Positions 27,264 through 40,890 of a DNA stretch of 64,000 nt are shown here, in pieces (positions within the stretch are counted from its first letter, which is position 1; each line of letters opens with the position of its first letter). A program made the translations under genes and the position numbers. The DNA comes from Alisma plantago-aquatica. Taxonomy: Eukaryota; Streptophyta; Magnoliopsida; Alismatales; Alismataceae. The stretch covers positions 294,104,058-294,168,057 of the forward strand of contig OY856409.1 in the NCBI GenBank assembly GCA_963693085.1, given 5' to 3'. The notes beneath the pieces are model-generated. The model searched no databases. It saw only the letters and a list, made by a program, of their open reading frames with translations, and was not told the DNA's origin.

Positions 27264-29011
27264 TTATTTGTGGCAACACATCTCGCTATCACACAGACAA
27301 CGAGGTACCACGCGAAAACGTACGGAAAACATCATAACCACCTATTACCAAAAACACGGGGTAATTAAAACCGATTTCGGGAAGCATATAAACCAAGAAA
27401 CGATTACATTCAGATCCTCATCCTGCAAGAAGATAGGTTATAAAAACATCTACAAGTCTAGATACGTGTTCACAGCTTAACAGATCAGCTGTCTTGTCAT
27501 CACATGAGTTCATCACCTGTTTATATATACATAACGGGCCACGTCCGGCAGCAGCAGGATATACAAAGCTTCATCAGCTAGACATCGTAAAACAATGTCA
27601 AAATGCCTCTAAAGACCTGAGAGTACAGGGATGACTCTAAGACTCTACTACAAAATAACTAAAACAACAGCATATCCATCTCTTGCCTTCTATTGCTCGT
27701 CTTGTTGCTCAGCCGCAACCCCGCGACCACCACCACGTCTAGCACGAACACCTAAAAAGGTTGTAATCCAACGGGGTGAGACACATAGTCCCAGCGAGAA
27801 ACATAACTCTCCGCCGAAACCATAAAACCTTGTAAGGATTAAAGCAGCAACAGCAGATAACTGATAAAGCGTAGAATAAGAGCAGTCTATAGAGCAAGGT
27901 TGTTATTACCATCGAGCTTACCAAGATGTACGGAATGCATATAACCAAGTATTTCTTTATGGAACATGATTGACAAGATACGATTTATAAGATCTTACCA
28001 CATAACATAAGGAATGTATAAGTAACTACAATGTATAACAAGATCAACTACACAAGCAGGGCCTCAACCAATGTTTTGTGTTTTGCTTTAAGCAATAAAT
28101 ACTATTCGGTTGGAGTACATATTATTATGCCCTGAGGAAGTGAGCCGTACCGCTCAAATCCAAACTTCGGTTGTGAAACCCAAGCCGGTGCCATACAAGG
28201 TCAATGGAAGAGTCAGACTCCACGACCTCCCACCTTGTGGTCAGTGCACGAGAACCAAAGTAGGACCGCAGTCTCATGCTTAAGTGGCCTCAGCCACAGG
28301 GTCAGCTCCCGCAGGCTACCCTTTCTCTAGCCCACCTTGGTACAGGTCTCGATGCTAGTATATCTGAGCCATGGGCCAGTTCACCATGCTCCCTAAGCCA
28401 TGAAAGCATTCATGCTCTATCACACTAAGCCATGGGCATGTTCACCATGCTCTTACACACATCTTGAGTCTACAACCGAAGTTGCACTCTAACCTCCTCA
28501 TTTTTGGCTAGGAGAAACCACACATATTCAATAATATGTGCTTCCAGGTTAACCCGCAGGAGAACCTATTTTACGATCACCAGCTACTGACGATGATGGA
28601 TCTATGAGAGATTCATCTGTAATTAGTTAATGTATTTTAAGTAGATTGTTGGGGCAAACAAGTGGTATCACATATATAACTTTAAGCTACATTATTGTTA
28701 CCACCATCACAATATCTCGGGATCTCAATCCCTCATCACAAGAAACCACTGCCTCATAAGGCATTTTCATCACTGGGGATAACAATCCCAGATCTCATCA
28801 TCAGTGGATAACACCTCAACTAGGCACTTTAGCCAAACTCAGGTCCTCAGACCTAAACACATTATATAGGTGATGCATGTTATCCCATCAACAAGAGTGA
28901 CCATCAATGCAGTGTCATTCAAACATATATACCTCATGCCCTTTACCTAGCTATACATCCGCATGAAACACCTGCATGGTTAGTATACTCAATCATAGAG
29001 ATAACTGAAAC

Positions 29012-29912
29012 CACTGTTCAGAAAATCAGTCGCTTAGGCCGAATAATCGGCCGAATATTCCTTTTTGGGGGTCTACCGCTCCGATTATGAATAATCGGCC
29101 TATAATCGGTCCAGGACCGATTAATCGGCCGATCGGGGGAATATCGGCCGATTAATCGACGATTTTCAAAATCAAATGCTAGTGATAATTTTTTTTACAT
29201 TAATTTTTTCTAATACTACTATTGGTCATTACAATTACATTCTCTTCTTCCAATTTACATATTTGGTCTTCTCCTCATGTTTTCTCTATAAGTTTATAGT
29301 TAGTGTTTATTGAACTGATCCTTACTGTTGGTGTTTTCTTCTTTAATTTCATCAATGTTTCTAATTACTTCTTAATGCAATATTAGTCTATGACTTATCA
29401 ATGTTTCTAATTACTTATCAATGTTTTTTTCCCTAATTTCATCAATGTTTCAAGTTACTTATTAATGCAATATTAGTCTTATCACTTATCAATGTTTCTA
29501 ATTACTTATTAATGCAATATTAGTCTATGACTTATCAATGTTTCTAATTACTTATTAATGCAATATTAGTCTATTACTTATCAACGTTTCTAATTACTTA
29601 TTAATGTGATATTAGTCTATGACTTATCAATGTTTGTAATTACTTATCAAAGTTTTCTTCTCTAACTTCATCAATGTTTCTAACTACTTATGAATGCAAT
29701 ATTAGTCTATTACTTATAAATGTTTCTAATTACTTATCATTGTCATTATTATATGGTCAATACATAATTTACATATCTTTATGGTTAATATTAAAAAAAA
29801 AATCAAAACCGATTAAAACCGAATATTCTCCCGCTTATACTCCCGCATACTGTATATACTCTATTCGGTACCCTCTCCGCTCGTACACCGATTACCGCTT
29901 TTCAAAACAATG
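29012..29912. mobile_element. hAT-like MITE inside the solo LTR (901 bp)
   Basis: The 8-bp duplication ACTGAAAC (29004-29011 and 29913-29920) brackets an insertion with 19-bp inverted ends, CACTGTTCAGAAAATCAGT and the complement of CATTGTTTTGAAAAGCGGT, matching at 14 of 19 positions. Subterminal AATCGGCC motifs repeat near 29040-29160. Eight-base duplication and CA(C/T)TGTT ends fit hAT. No transposase is encoded. Confidence 0.85.
29335..29745. repeat. 46-bp tandem repeats inside the hAT-like MITE
   Basis: A unit of about 46 bp (CTTATCAATGTTTCTAATTA then CTTATTAATGCAATATTAGT and CTATGA) recurs about seven to eight times with substitutions and partial units, filling nearly half of the element. 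Confidence 0.85.
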
Positions 29913-30269
29913 ACTGAAACCATCATGGATTAACAGAAGGATCATGTTATCAAACATAGGACAACATTGATGATTATACGCTTTATCATTCATGCCTCAA
30001 ACCTGTGACCATAGACATGGGTCACATCATCATGTGAAGCAGCTCATGTGCTACCAAGCTTAACATTACTCATCATACATATATATATGTATATATATAC
30101 ATGATTCAAAGTGATCATAACACATTTAACATCGTTATTAACATGAAACCATCATCTATATACAACCCGGGTTATCAAAACCCTTACTAAAACTCTCACA
30201 ACCCTCACTAAAAGAGGTGGCGGGTAGCGTGTCCCTCACCACAACTTGTGACGGGTAGGGTAGCATCCC

Positions 30270-30910
30270 TTACCAAAAGCATATCGGCCTAGACACATAT
30301 CGGCCAACCACAGCAGGTAACGACCATCACCCAAGGGTGTCGTGCAACTAGAGGTCAAGGCATATCGTGCACAAAGCATAATGTGCAGCTAGGTTGGAGG
30401 AGTGTATCGTGCAAGGGCCAAGCACGACACAACTATCTATCCTTGTCGACTAAACCCTATCGCCCATCTAGGGTGAAGGTACCTATCGGGCAGCCACACC
30501 ACTCGCACGCCCAAGGCTCTCACAACCAGCACATAACGCCCCAACACAACATGGTATCTCCCAACACTAAGGTAGCTCCTTGAGCTCTAAAACATCCAAG
30601 GTATATCGGGCACCAAGCCACTACCTTAGCTAGGTGTATCGGGCAGGGCACTTAACAAGGCATATCGCCCAACACACAAGAGTATCGTCCATCAACCATA
30701 CTCCATCTAGGCACAACGGCTAAGGGTTCAACTCAAACGAGCAGCAAAAACCCAACATCATATCGTGCAAGATACAACCCAACAAGATCATCATCAACCT
30801 CAAGCACAAGGGCACCAAACCCTAATTGATCAAGAAGATCGTCTCACCTCTCAACAACCAAGAGAGAGGGGTTTTGCACAAACTCTATCACAAATCGGGC
30901 AACCACAAGG
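30270..30910. repeat. Dispersed ATATCGTGCA/ATATCGGGCA motif cluster in the solo LTR
   Basis: Eleven or so copies of TATCG(T/G)GCA, TATCGCCCA and TATCGGCC occur within about 640 bp, spaced irregularly by 20-80 bp. The same motif family forms a denser array in the LTR at 40360-40890. Confidence 0.7.
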
Positions 30911-31734
30911 ATCAACCTTAACATAGGTCTACATCTACCAAAAAGATCACCTCTCAAATCCATGGTGAGAGGAGGGTGTTGCTCAAGCAACTAGAACACA
31001 AGCTCACCTCTCAACTTAAACGAGAGAGGGGTATTGCTCATATTACTAAAGCTCAAGCTCACTTCTCTAGACCAAGGAGGGAAAGGAGTGTTGCTCAACA
31101 AGGAAACCCTAAACCATGGTTCGGCCAACTAGGGTACAAAGGTACAAAACCTCAACCATAACAACAAGATCACTATAAAAACAAGATTAAAGGTGCAACT
31201 AAGCAAGAACCATATCTAGCAACATACCTGGCCGATTATGATCATATGAAAACATACATTAATATAGAAGAAGGTAATATGGTTAGGGTTAGGAGTTATG
31301 TAACCCGCCTTAAGCAAGCTCCAAGCTCCTAGCACCAAGCACACCTTCGGCCACCTCAAGAGGAAGAAGAATAAGAAGACTCCAAAGAGAAGGATCGGCC
31401 ACCAAGCTTTGCAAAGGAAGAGGTGTCGTGCAACCAAAGGGGAGGGGAAACTAAGGAACTAAAGGGATCCTTAGCAAGAGAAAGGGAACACATATATAGG
31501 AGAGGGTGGAGGAGAAACCAAGGTAAGACAAGGCAAGGTGTTGCCCACCTAGGGACACTTGTCCATGGGTAATGTCACCACTCTATCTTGCCATAAACAC
31601 ATGTCCAAGGCCATTGCCACATGCAAGCATCAAGCGCCAAGTGTCCACTAGTGGTGACACAAACGAGGTCAAAGGGTCAAAGGGGGTCCATGGACGATAC
31701 ACCCCAAAACCATGCCCGACACATCTCCATGGGC

Positions 31735-31790
31735 GTCACACCTATGGCCATCACACCCATGGCCGGCACACCCATGGCCGACACAAGGTC
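31735..31790. repeat. Short tandem CCCATGGCC(G/A)(G/T)CACA repeat
   Basis: About four head-to-tail copies of a 15-bp unit (CACACCCATGGCCGG type) lie near the start of the solo LTR on its own strand. They give rise to a spurious 123-codon frame. Confidence 0.75.
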
Positions 31791-32095
31791 CAACAAGGTC
31801 AAGCAAGGCACAACAAGGCCCACCAAGGCTCATCCAAGCCCAAGGCAACTCAAGCAACGAGCCCAACCCTTCCTCTCAACACTAGAGGAAGCAAAGAGAG
31901 AGAAGAACACTTCTCAAGGTTACAACTTGCCCATCTACCCTAGACTTGGGTAAATTGCAAGTAGCACCTTCAACACACAACAAGCACAAACAAACCCTAA
32001 TCACCACTAAAGGTGATTAGTAAGCAACTAAACATCAGGGTTAAGCAAAGCAAACAGGATAAGCCCTAAACGGAGGTCAGGGTCCTTACATTATT

Positions 32096-35000
32096 GGTGA
32101 AAGCAATAGTGTAAAACTCAATAATATAGGAGTTTGCAAGAGTAAGGAATCATTAATAATTAAAACATGGAGATGTCTTAGATTTTAAAAGACAGGTTGA
32201 AGGTAATTAATAGACTTAATTTGGCCCTATCCTGTACCCAACAGGAGAATATACTAGAATAGGATTAATTGCCAAGTTTGGGTAGGAAAGGATTCATTAC
32301 ATGCCTTGAATAATTCAAATAAAGAAAATAATTGGGAGATAAGTGAAAGTCAATTAACTTCCATATTTCTCTACCAAATTTCTCACAATCAAATATTAAG
32401 TTATTATGAAGTTTCCCTTCAAATTTGGGGCCAATCAGAGAAACGATGAGGGAGATATGGATTTTATAAGTTTCTATAAGTGAGTGATTAATTTGATATA
32501 TATAGTCACATTTAATATGACCAGAAGACCTAGACCCATCCCCTTTATTTATCGTGCAATATCCTGATTATCCAATCTTAGATCAACATTGTTCTAGTTG
32601 TCTTCCTCCTCCAATCAAAAAAGGAAAGACAAGCTACAATACCGCCCTACCCCTTTATCGTCTCTCTCTCTCTAATTTGCATTGACACCTAAAACCTTTC
32701 CCATTAGATGTGGAAAGTAATATCAAACATAACCCTCCCTAGGTGAACAGTCTTGCTAGGCCATGCCTATATAAGTCATAGGAGTGTCGCACACAATGCA
32801 TATGTCAAGAGACCCTACAGATCTCAAAGAGTTGTCCCCTGCCTCCAATTCAGTAGCAAACCCATGTTGCTTCTCTCTTTCCATGTGCTTTGACATAGAG
32901 TCAAATCATCTTCCCCTCTCTCTATTCTTGTCTCCTCCATAAAATCGGCGGCCATGGTTGAGTTTAGTGAGATGAGGTGAGAAGGTCTTCATCTTCTCCT
33001 TCCGCTCAGGAGCCCAAACGCTCAGAGTCAACAACTAAATTGACTCACCCAAACAACCTGGTTTGTGAGTAAAGGAGCACGGAGGTTGAAGATAAGGGTG
33101 TGTGCAATTACTGCTTTACCCCCGGGACTACTGATGTAAGGTGAGGGATATGTTGGTCTTTTATCTTCATTTTACACCCCTTCCATGCATGCATGGGACA
33201 TCGAGGTGCCACAATCTGATTTTCTCAGGCCCGGCCCCACGACGTGCTGGGTTATCCAACTATCTAAGGACATGGCAAGTCCTGGTTGGCCTAAATAGAT
33301 TTATTTTGAAATAAATTCTCGTAAATTGTGGGTAGGTCAAAATATAGCGACTATGTATATGAATTTGATTTGAAAAATGTGTAGAATCTAGTAAAATAGA
33401 TTTCACTGTATGATTCTATCTCGAATTCCAAACGTATATAAAGATGCATACTTTGATGACATTTAATACATGTAAACCCTAATTTTAGGAAAATGATAAC
33501 CATATCTGTATTAGCTAGTCCTCATGAGTAAAGTTTCATCTAATATGATAAAATAGTACAATTGGATGTAATCTAGGACAAAGGGTTCACATTCACCAAA
33601 TTAGGGTTTCCAAAGCTAAAAATTCTTAATATGTGATAATTAGGATTGGGAAGACTAACCCTAATGCAACCCTAATGTGACCATAAAATTCTAACCTAAG
33701 GCCCAAGTCAATCTTAAGTGATATTTTGTGAATGTAAAAGTAATACATGGTTGTTAAACATTAATTACAAGTTGATTGCTTAGTTTATTGAATATGTACT
33801 TGTTTGCTTAGAAATTAAGTCATCCCCCAAAAAAGGTATGTGGTTACTTATGGATAATTGCATATGTTAAAATGCAGTTAATCCCTAAGAGTCACAATGT
33901 AACATACCCATTTTTTGGTATTAAATTCAATTTTGAGCTATTTTTTGTAATCCTCTCAAATTGAACCTTCTTTTGCTAAATATTCCATTCAAATTTTCAT
34001 TTTTATGGAATTAACTTGAAATTTGAGCACTTGAATGCAATTTTTCTTCACCTTGATCTGTCTGTCCCATTAAGGACCCACAACTAAATATGTAACTTCA
34101 TTAAAAACTTTTGGCATCAGAATAACCAAAAATATATAATACTAGTTGGTTACTAGATAATATATTTAAGAGATTAAATTTATTAGGCATCTTAGAAACA
34201 TAAATACAGGAATCAATTTTTTTAAATCAATATCAATGCAATATGGAAATGTGGCCAAAATTTTAGGTCCAAAGGAGTATTGATTTAAGAGTTATAAATT
34301 CTTGAACTAATGAGACTAAAGTGAAAAATAAAAAATAAAATAAAAGAAAAGAAAACCATTGTTAATTTTCGGTAAGTCGGGCTTTGCAAGGAATCGATCT
34401 CCTAAACCCTAGTAGGGTGCCACCATGGCCATGTTCTTCCCACCTACAGAAATGGCAGTTGTGGTTGTTACATGTGTTGGTCGCCACCTCACCATAAATC
34501 TAGCCTTTTGTTAGCAATACTTCCACTCCTCCTCTCTTTCTCTCCCCTCCAAGAACCCTAGAAATATAAGTCTGAAAACATGAACTCCACGATCATACCA
34601 ACACAACCATCTCCACCCATATTTAGTCGATGCAACAAGAGTTTCAGATGACTACCCACTTCCCCTCATCCCAAGAACTCATCGCCCGTCAGAACATTGA
34701 GTGGTCGCCTACCATCCTTCATGAACGAGTTGTAGCTCCTTCATCCTCGTTGACACAAGCTCACCAGATATAGAACCATTGGTTATACCACATACCTACA
34801 ACCTACAGCTGTCAATCCTAGAGCTTCTTGTCCCTCACCGATGATGGATCTACAAGTCATTTGAACAATGACATCAATGGCAACACCATGAAACTGCCTC
34901 CCTTCATATCATTATTGGTCTACAGCCGCTCACCATCCTCCATGGAATCAACTTGACTCGCCAACAATAGGTTTCATAACACCAGAACCCCACACCCACG

Positions 35001-37285
35001 ATCCCCTTCCCTAGCTCCACCTCCGACTCCCCCATTGGTGTCTGACAGTTTGGGGAGCTTTCCTTTGCCTTCAAGAGGTCTCTCCAGAAACTGTTTATCC
35101 CTGTAGAGGTGAGGGAAGTTCATAAAACCATATCGGATCTGACCCCTATTCTATTTGAGCAAATGGATGGGTGATAAACTAGTCCTACACCACACCATCA
35201 GCCGCGAGGCCACCTCCAATACCTACTCTAATGGTGATCGATGATCAGGACATCCTCGTACATAATCCATTCAGGTTCATGGAGTCAAGAATAATGAATC
35301 CTTCACCTATCATCCCCTACTACAATTGAGAGGTACACATACTTACTCCTCCCATTCAATCCCTATCTTATACTTAACATGTGACGATTACATAGATTAG
35401 GATATGATAGAATGGTCTAGTATGCATAAACATGACCTTGTATTATTCTAACATGATCTTAATATCTGAATGCTATCCATGTGTAACTATTGATAAGAAA
35501 ATAATATAAAGCTAGCAAATAGAAGGAAACCAAGGAAAATCTCAACAAAAGTGATACTCTATTAGATTCTTACATAATCAACTTCAATAAACTAATTATT
35601 CATTATTAAATTGTAACCTCCTAACCTAGGGACAAAATGAAGATAAATAAAGATGATTAGGGAACAAATACGGGGAAACCAAATTCAGTGGACTAAATAT
35701 CGTTTCTAGCTATAGTATTATTTATGCATACCATAAAGGTATGGGGATCAACCCATAGTAAATGTTTACCCTTTTCATAATACAAAAATGTAAATTACTT
35801 GGTATGCATAAGTATACATGTATCATGAAGTGGTGTATTACATAATGTAGATAATAAGGGATATTAAGTAAATATGATTTTATGAGTTATATATATTTGG
35901 CCAATGACTAGTATATTGTATGTAAATACATGTACAAAATTAGACTATGACACTGATAGAATGAACTAAATGATTTTAGGATGAGACATTATAACAACAA
36001 AAAGTGACTATTAAATACTCTACTCACTAGGCGGAAAAATGGTAATTTCACCTAACAAGAACCTAGCAAGTGATTTCCAAATGAAGAAGCATCAAATAAC
36101 ACTAGTACACTCTCTTTGTAAGATTCATGAAACATTGCCATTCTTGAATCCTTTTGGACATCTTGATTGGAATTTTTTCAATCATAACAAGTACTAGATT
36201 CTCAATTCTCTATTGAACTGTTTATTTCACTCTTAAGTTTTAGCTAAATAATTTTGCAAAGGTGGTGAAACAATTTTGTAATTAGCATTTCCCTCTTGTT
36301 GAAGATCACCATGACTAATTTGAATATTGAACATTGTTGAATAATTAAAATATTGGTTGATTTTGACATTGACACAAAAATTTAAAATATTGGATCAGAG
36401 CTTTGTCTTACTAGATTGAGTGGTCATATCCCCCAACCATGCACAATGGATAATGGACAATTAGAAATCCCCCAGTACTGGTTACCCCGATAGGCAAAAG
36501 TATTGTTCTTTCATAGAGGGGAGAACTTTAGGTTCCTAGCCATTAATGAAGACAAAATATTAGATTGATTCTGCCAATGGATAAATCATTTCATTTTGGG
36601 TAATTTGATATCTTAATAATATTCTAAAAATAATCATTTCATTTTGAAATCTTGATATTAATTCTGAGAATCTCATTGTTATTCTAGTTACCATTTGAAT
36701 TAGCATACCCTTTCGAAACTAGCATGGTAGCTAAACTATCCTATTGTTAATACCACAGTCCACTAAGCAATCTTACCTAGATTTGATCACATAACTCTTT
36801 ATATAAATAGCTCAATTATTGGATTTTGTACCAACCTAGATGACCTATATTTTCCCTTCTTGGGGTCCATGTATGGTTTCGTTCCCTCTGGGGATTCATG
36901 GATAGGTATAGGAAGAAGAACTAGAAGTGATGTGCATGAGTTGTCCCCTATTGAAGACTAGATAGGGATCAATTCTTATTCTTAATCTTACAATCTTATG
37001 TTTAAAGCTTTCGTGACTCTGATATAAAAGCATGATTGTAAAAAATATTTTTTTCTACTTTCTATACATTTTGTTAATATTTGATCATAAAGATCGAGTC
37101 TCATACAGAATTTGGACATAAGCTAATTATATAACTTCAGCAAACAAAATCCATTTTGTCTCAAATTCTAAACATAGCTTTGTCAACTAATATTAAAACA
37201 TAATCAAAAGTTTAATTAGAAAAGTAAGAAACCATTTAAGACATACAAAAATGTTTATATGTAAATCAAGGTTGTAGAACTTACA
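32096..37285 (-). other. Probable old LTR and unassigned sequence
   Basis: At its right edge the sequence ends GAACTTACA (37285), preceded on the minus strand by a Tekay pol C-terminus and a purine-containing tract (GATTATAGGGGAACAATTC). This is therefore where the 3' LTR of that old element should start (TGTAAGTTCTACAACC). How far left it extends is unknown: no TG...CA end, duplication or second copy was found. Nothing else in these 5.2 kb is recognisable; no ORF over 60 codons is open. Confidence 0.4.
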
Positions 37286-37679
37286 GTCATAAACCCTTAA
37301 TAAGAATTGTTCCCCTATAATCTTTAGAAAACAAAGATGGGTACTTCCTATGCATCTCATCCTCTAACTCCCACATGACTTCCTATATCCCACGGTGATG
37401 CCAAACCACATTCACTAAAAATATACCCTTATTCCTTAACATCTGCACATGTCTATCTAAGATTAAAACTAGACCCTCAACATATGAAACGACATCATCC
37501 AACAAAACCTCCATTAGATGAATTATCTTCTCAGGATTTGGGTGACACTTCCTCAACATTGAAAGATAGAACACATCGTGCAACATGTGCAACTCTAGCA
37601 GTAACTATAGTATGCTCGCCACCTTCCCAACTCAAAATGTTATAGGGTAAGTCCCTATAAACTTAGGAGCTAGCTTAAC
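37286..37679 (-). pseudogene. Old Tekay-type pol C-terminus (integrase tail and chromodomain), part 1
   Basis: On the minus strand 37592-37383 reads MLHDVFYLSMLRKCHPNPEK, then VSYVEGLVLILDRHVQMLRN and VVWHHRGI. This is the chromodomain-bearing tail typical of Tekay/Del chromoviruses (compare YVEGPMMILDRR...VLWHHRGIEEATW in the complete element at 42512-43201). The sequence breaks at 37679 and continues, after 23 kb of inserted elements, at 60757. It is the oldest layer of the nest. Confidence 0.85.
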
Positions 37680-38084
37680 TATGCCACACCGATCACACCA
37701 ACCGAGATAACTCAAAACCAAAGTGTGTGATCAACTACTAAATAAGAACATTACCAAAAAAACAGGATAAACTAAAATTGATCTCATATAACCATCTCAA
37801 CCAGATACATATACATCAAGGTTCACAACAAGTCACCACATATATCACATACAGTACCATAAAGCTATTACATCATTGTACACTGGCCACCCTACCACAC
37901 ACTTGTTACAAAAGATACTTGGTCACATATACAAGTCATAAATACAACCAAGGCATATTGACAAAACATGTATCTTTGTACACCATCTACAAAACATCTC
38001 TTCCAGGACCTAGGAGTATAGGGACGACACATAGGACTCTACTACAAAACACTAGCAACATTTCTGACATTCAACAACTACTGA
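37680..38084 (-). repeat. Split solo LTR, left part
   Basis: This is the left 405 bp of a gypsy LTR that entered the old pol fragment with TSD TTAAC (37675-37679 and 60752-60756). It begins TATGCCACAC, probably TG mutated to TA. It was later split by the full-length element at 38085-58549. Its right 2,197 bp are at 58555-60751. Confidence 0.82.
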
Positions 38085-39795
38085 TGTGATGACCCGACAT
38101 CAAATCAAGATGTCACCAGTAATAATTGTAGAATAACCATAAACAATGGATAAATGAAAATCAGTAAGAATCAAAATCATTTGCAAAGAGATCCATTTCC
38201 AGGAAACTCTTAAGGAAAGAACCAAAACTTTATATACATCATGGCTCACATTGTACATACATTGTACCATCCCATCTCGAGCATAACATATACCAGTTGC
38301 TTTGCCTAAAGATATACATAAGCAACATAAAACCTCAAGACAATCAAGCCAAAATCTCAGATCGTTCATAAAACCACTACGTACTAACTCCCAAGGACCT
38401 GAGAGTATAGATATGACACATAGGACTTCTATCTATAAGACACGACAGACGGTATACACAACCTGAGCTACTATTGTTGTCCCTACTAATGTTGTTCTCC
38501 CTCTGCAGTACAGTATCTACCTCCTTGTGTACGTCCACCTAAAAATTATGGAACCCACAAGGTGATACAATAGTCCCAGTGAGAGAAATAACTCTCCACT
38601 AACAATATTATTATCACGGGTAAATAGTATAAAACTAAGCATAGGATACTTTAAGTAAATAAGCATGTTTATTCATTATTCAATTGTAGTGCAAAAATAT
38701 AGCAATGTTAAAGTAGTTCAACTATCCATGATAGAGCTATAGATCATCTATTTGCTTTATAAGGAATATGAAGAACATGTATAACATCTATCAACTAAGA
38801 TGTATAAAAGTAATGAAACATCAACCAATGTTTTATGTATTTGTTCCTTAAGAAAATACGCTACATGGCTGATTACATATTCACAATCACGCTTATGCCC
38901 AAAGGAGATGAGGTATACTGCTCATGCTTCAACCAACCATGTCTACGTAAAGTGTTGGTACCATACAAGATCAATGAAAGAGTCGGCTTCCAAGACCTCA
39001 CCCATCTCGGTCAGTACGAGACTACTAGCAGGACATCTAGTGTCAACTATAATTAGCTTACCAGGGTATACTGGTATCTTTGCAATAGAGTTATAGCTGC
39101 ATCATGCACTCTCTTTAGGATGGTCACTGAGCTTTCCCGGTTTATTTTTCATTGGGATGGTCACTGAGCTTTCAGTTTAATTGGGGAGTAGATTGAGCAA
39201 CTCATGTATTAAGAAGATTTCCATATTCAACAATATGTAAACTGAGTTAAACTCATTTCACCATTCAATAAATCCTGACACCGAATGGATCTATGGCATG
39301 GGAAACTACATGATAAAATTCCACTTGATTAATTAAGTGTATTACAGTATCTTTTAGCTTCAACCAAGTTACAAACAAGAATTATAACATATGCCATAAA
39401 GAAAGGTGTAACACATTTATCAAGTACTTTCATGATTTTTGGAACACATATAACACTCAGGATCTCAATCCCTTATCACATTACTACGAATTTTCATCCC
39501 TTAACATCATCATCATGATTGCTATATATGGGTATTCAAACCCTTAGTTCATCATTGAATGTTGTTACCACTTATCAGGTACCTCTAGGTCATCAGACCA
39601 AGGTACACAGTATACTTGTTGCACAAGTATCTCACATAGCTCACAAAGTCCATTTAGATCTATATCATATGAACATCATAGCTCATACATGGCTATGCTC
39701 ACCATCATATGATACCTGCATGGTTAATACTTCATGATAACAACAATATCAAATACATATCATCACCATGCAATACAAGAGAAATACAACCTTCC

Positions 39796-40092
39796 CATTA
39801 TTAGGGTTAGGGTTTCCCTTCCTTACCGATTAGGATTTAAAATCATATCATCATTCTTCATTAGGGTTAGGGTTTCCCTTCATTACCAATTAGGGTTTCA
39901 AATCATATCATCACCCTTCATTAGGGTTAGGGTTTCCCCTATTTAACCGATTAGGGTTCAAAACATATCATCACCCTTTATTTAAGGTTAGGGTTTCCCC
40001 TATTTAACCGATTAGGGTTCAAAACATATCATCACCCTTTATTTAAGGTTAGGGTTTCCCCTATTTAACTGATTAGGGTTTCAAGATCATAT
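39796..40092. repeat. Telomere-like 60-bp tandem repeats (left LTR)
   Basis: Five units of 60-63 bp each contain TTAGGGTTAGGGTTTCCC followed by a second TTAGGGTT and a CAAA(A/T)CATATCATCACC spacer. The telomere-like motif is short and regularly interrupted, so this is an LTR sub-repeat and not a chromosome end. The matching array in the other LTR is at 48985-49270. Confidence 0.88.
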
Positions 40093-40359
40093 AATCAATA
40101 ATCAAACCCAAATTCATACTCCACTCATATTAGGAGTATCAATGTATGTTCATAACATGATTATCACATAAGTATAGTTTCTCTCTCATCCTTACTAGGA
40201 TGTTGATTGTATCATACTCTATTGAATTGACTCAACCCTTTCTTCAAGGTACATTAGTTTACTTATCAAAATGCATTGAACTCTTTACATTTTAATGAAT
40301 TACTTGACATAACACACTTCATGTGTGACTCTATAAAGTTCATTGCATTGAGGTTCTTC

Positions 40360-40890
40360 CACCATATCGGGCATAGAGGTGTGTACTTGATACCATATCG
40401 TGCTTCCATATCGTGATTGAGGTATATCCTCATCACCATATCATGCTCCCATATTGGGTTACTCAACATTAGGGTTTGCATATCGGGTTAGACCCTTATG
40501 CTCATATCTCTTCAAACCTTTATGGTATCGGCCTACCCTCCATCATGTGATAAGTGATAGGCTAGATAACATGTTAGTCTAAACCAACTCAAGTATACAA
40601 ACCACCAGGGTTTTGGGGTTCAAAGGTATATCAGGTTTTACATTACCATGTTGGGTTTCAACACTATATCGGGTTAGAGTATATACTTGACTCCATGTCG
40701 TGCATAGGGTGTGTTCTTGACCCCATATCGTGCACAAAGTATTTACTTGACACCATATCATGCTCAGGGTGTGCACTTCGTCATCATATCGTGCACAAGG
40801 TATAAGCTTCAACATTGTATTGTGCTAGTGGTATGTTCACCTCACCATAGCGGGTTAGAGGTGCTTCAACCCAATATCGGGTTGGATCAT
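40360..40890. repeat. ATATCGTGCA/ATATCGGGTT motif array (left LTR)
   Basis: About sixteen copies of CATATCG(T/G)G(C/T) occur in 530 bp, often as part of a 35-38-bp unit of the type ACTTGACACCATATCGTGCACAAGGTGT. Variants with ATATCATG or ATATTGGG look like C-to-T or G-to-A decay of the same unit. Confidence 0.8.

Larger units (their letters stand above)
27269..32090 (-). mobile_element. Solo LTR of a Tekay-like gypsy element (4.8 kb)
   Basis: A single long LTR runs TGTGGCAACAC ... GGGTCCTTACA on the plus strand (TGTAAGGACC...GTTGCCACA on its own strand). It is flanked by TTATT at 27264-27268 and 32091-32095. There is no internal region next to it, so it is a solo LTR left by LTR-LTR recombination. 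The block near 27580-27830 (AGAGTACAGGGATGACTCTAAGACT and AATCCAACGGGGTGAGACAC) is related to the LTRs at 38400 and 47580, marking it as one lineage. The length excluding the nested MITE is about 3.9 kb. Open frames inside, such as 31572-31943, are chance. Confidence 0.85.

Noticed and set aside
31572..31953. Overlapping 123- and 110-codon frames
   Set aside because: Both run through short tandem repeats of the solo LTR in two frames at once, which is typical of repeat-derived chance ORFs.
27269..32090. Possible full-length element instead of a solo LTR
   Set aside because: No gag/pol motif, primer site or second LTR is present between the TTATT duplications.
39796..40092. Possible chromosome end or interstitial telomere from TTAGGG repeats
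   Set aside because: The motif is interrupted every two repeats, embedded in a 60-bp unit, and present at the same place in both LTRs of one element.
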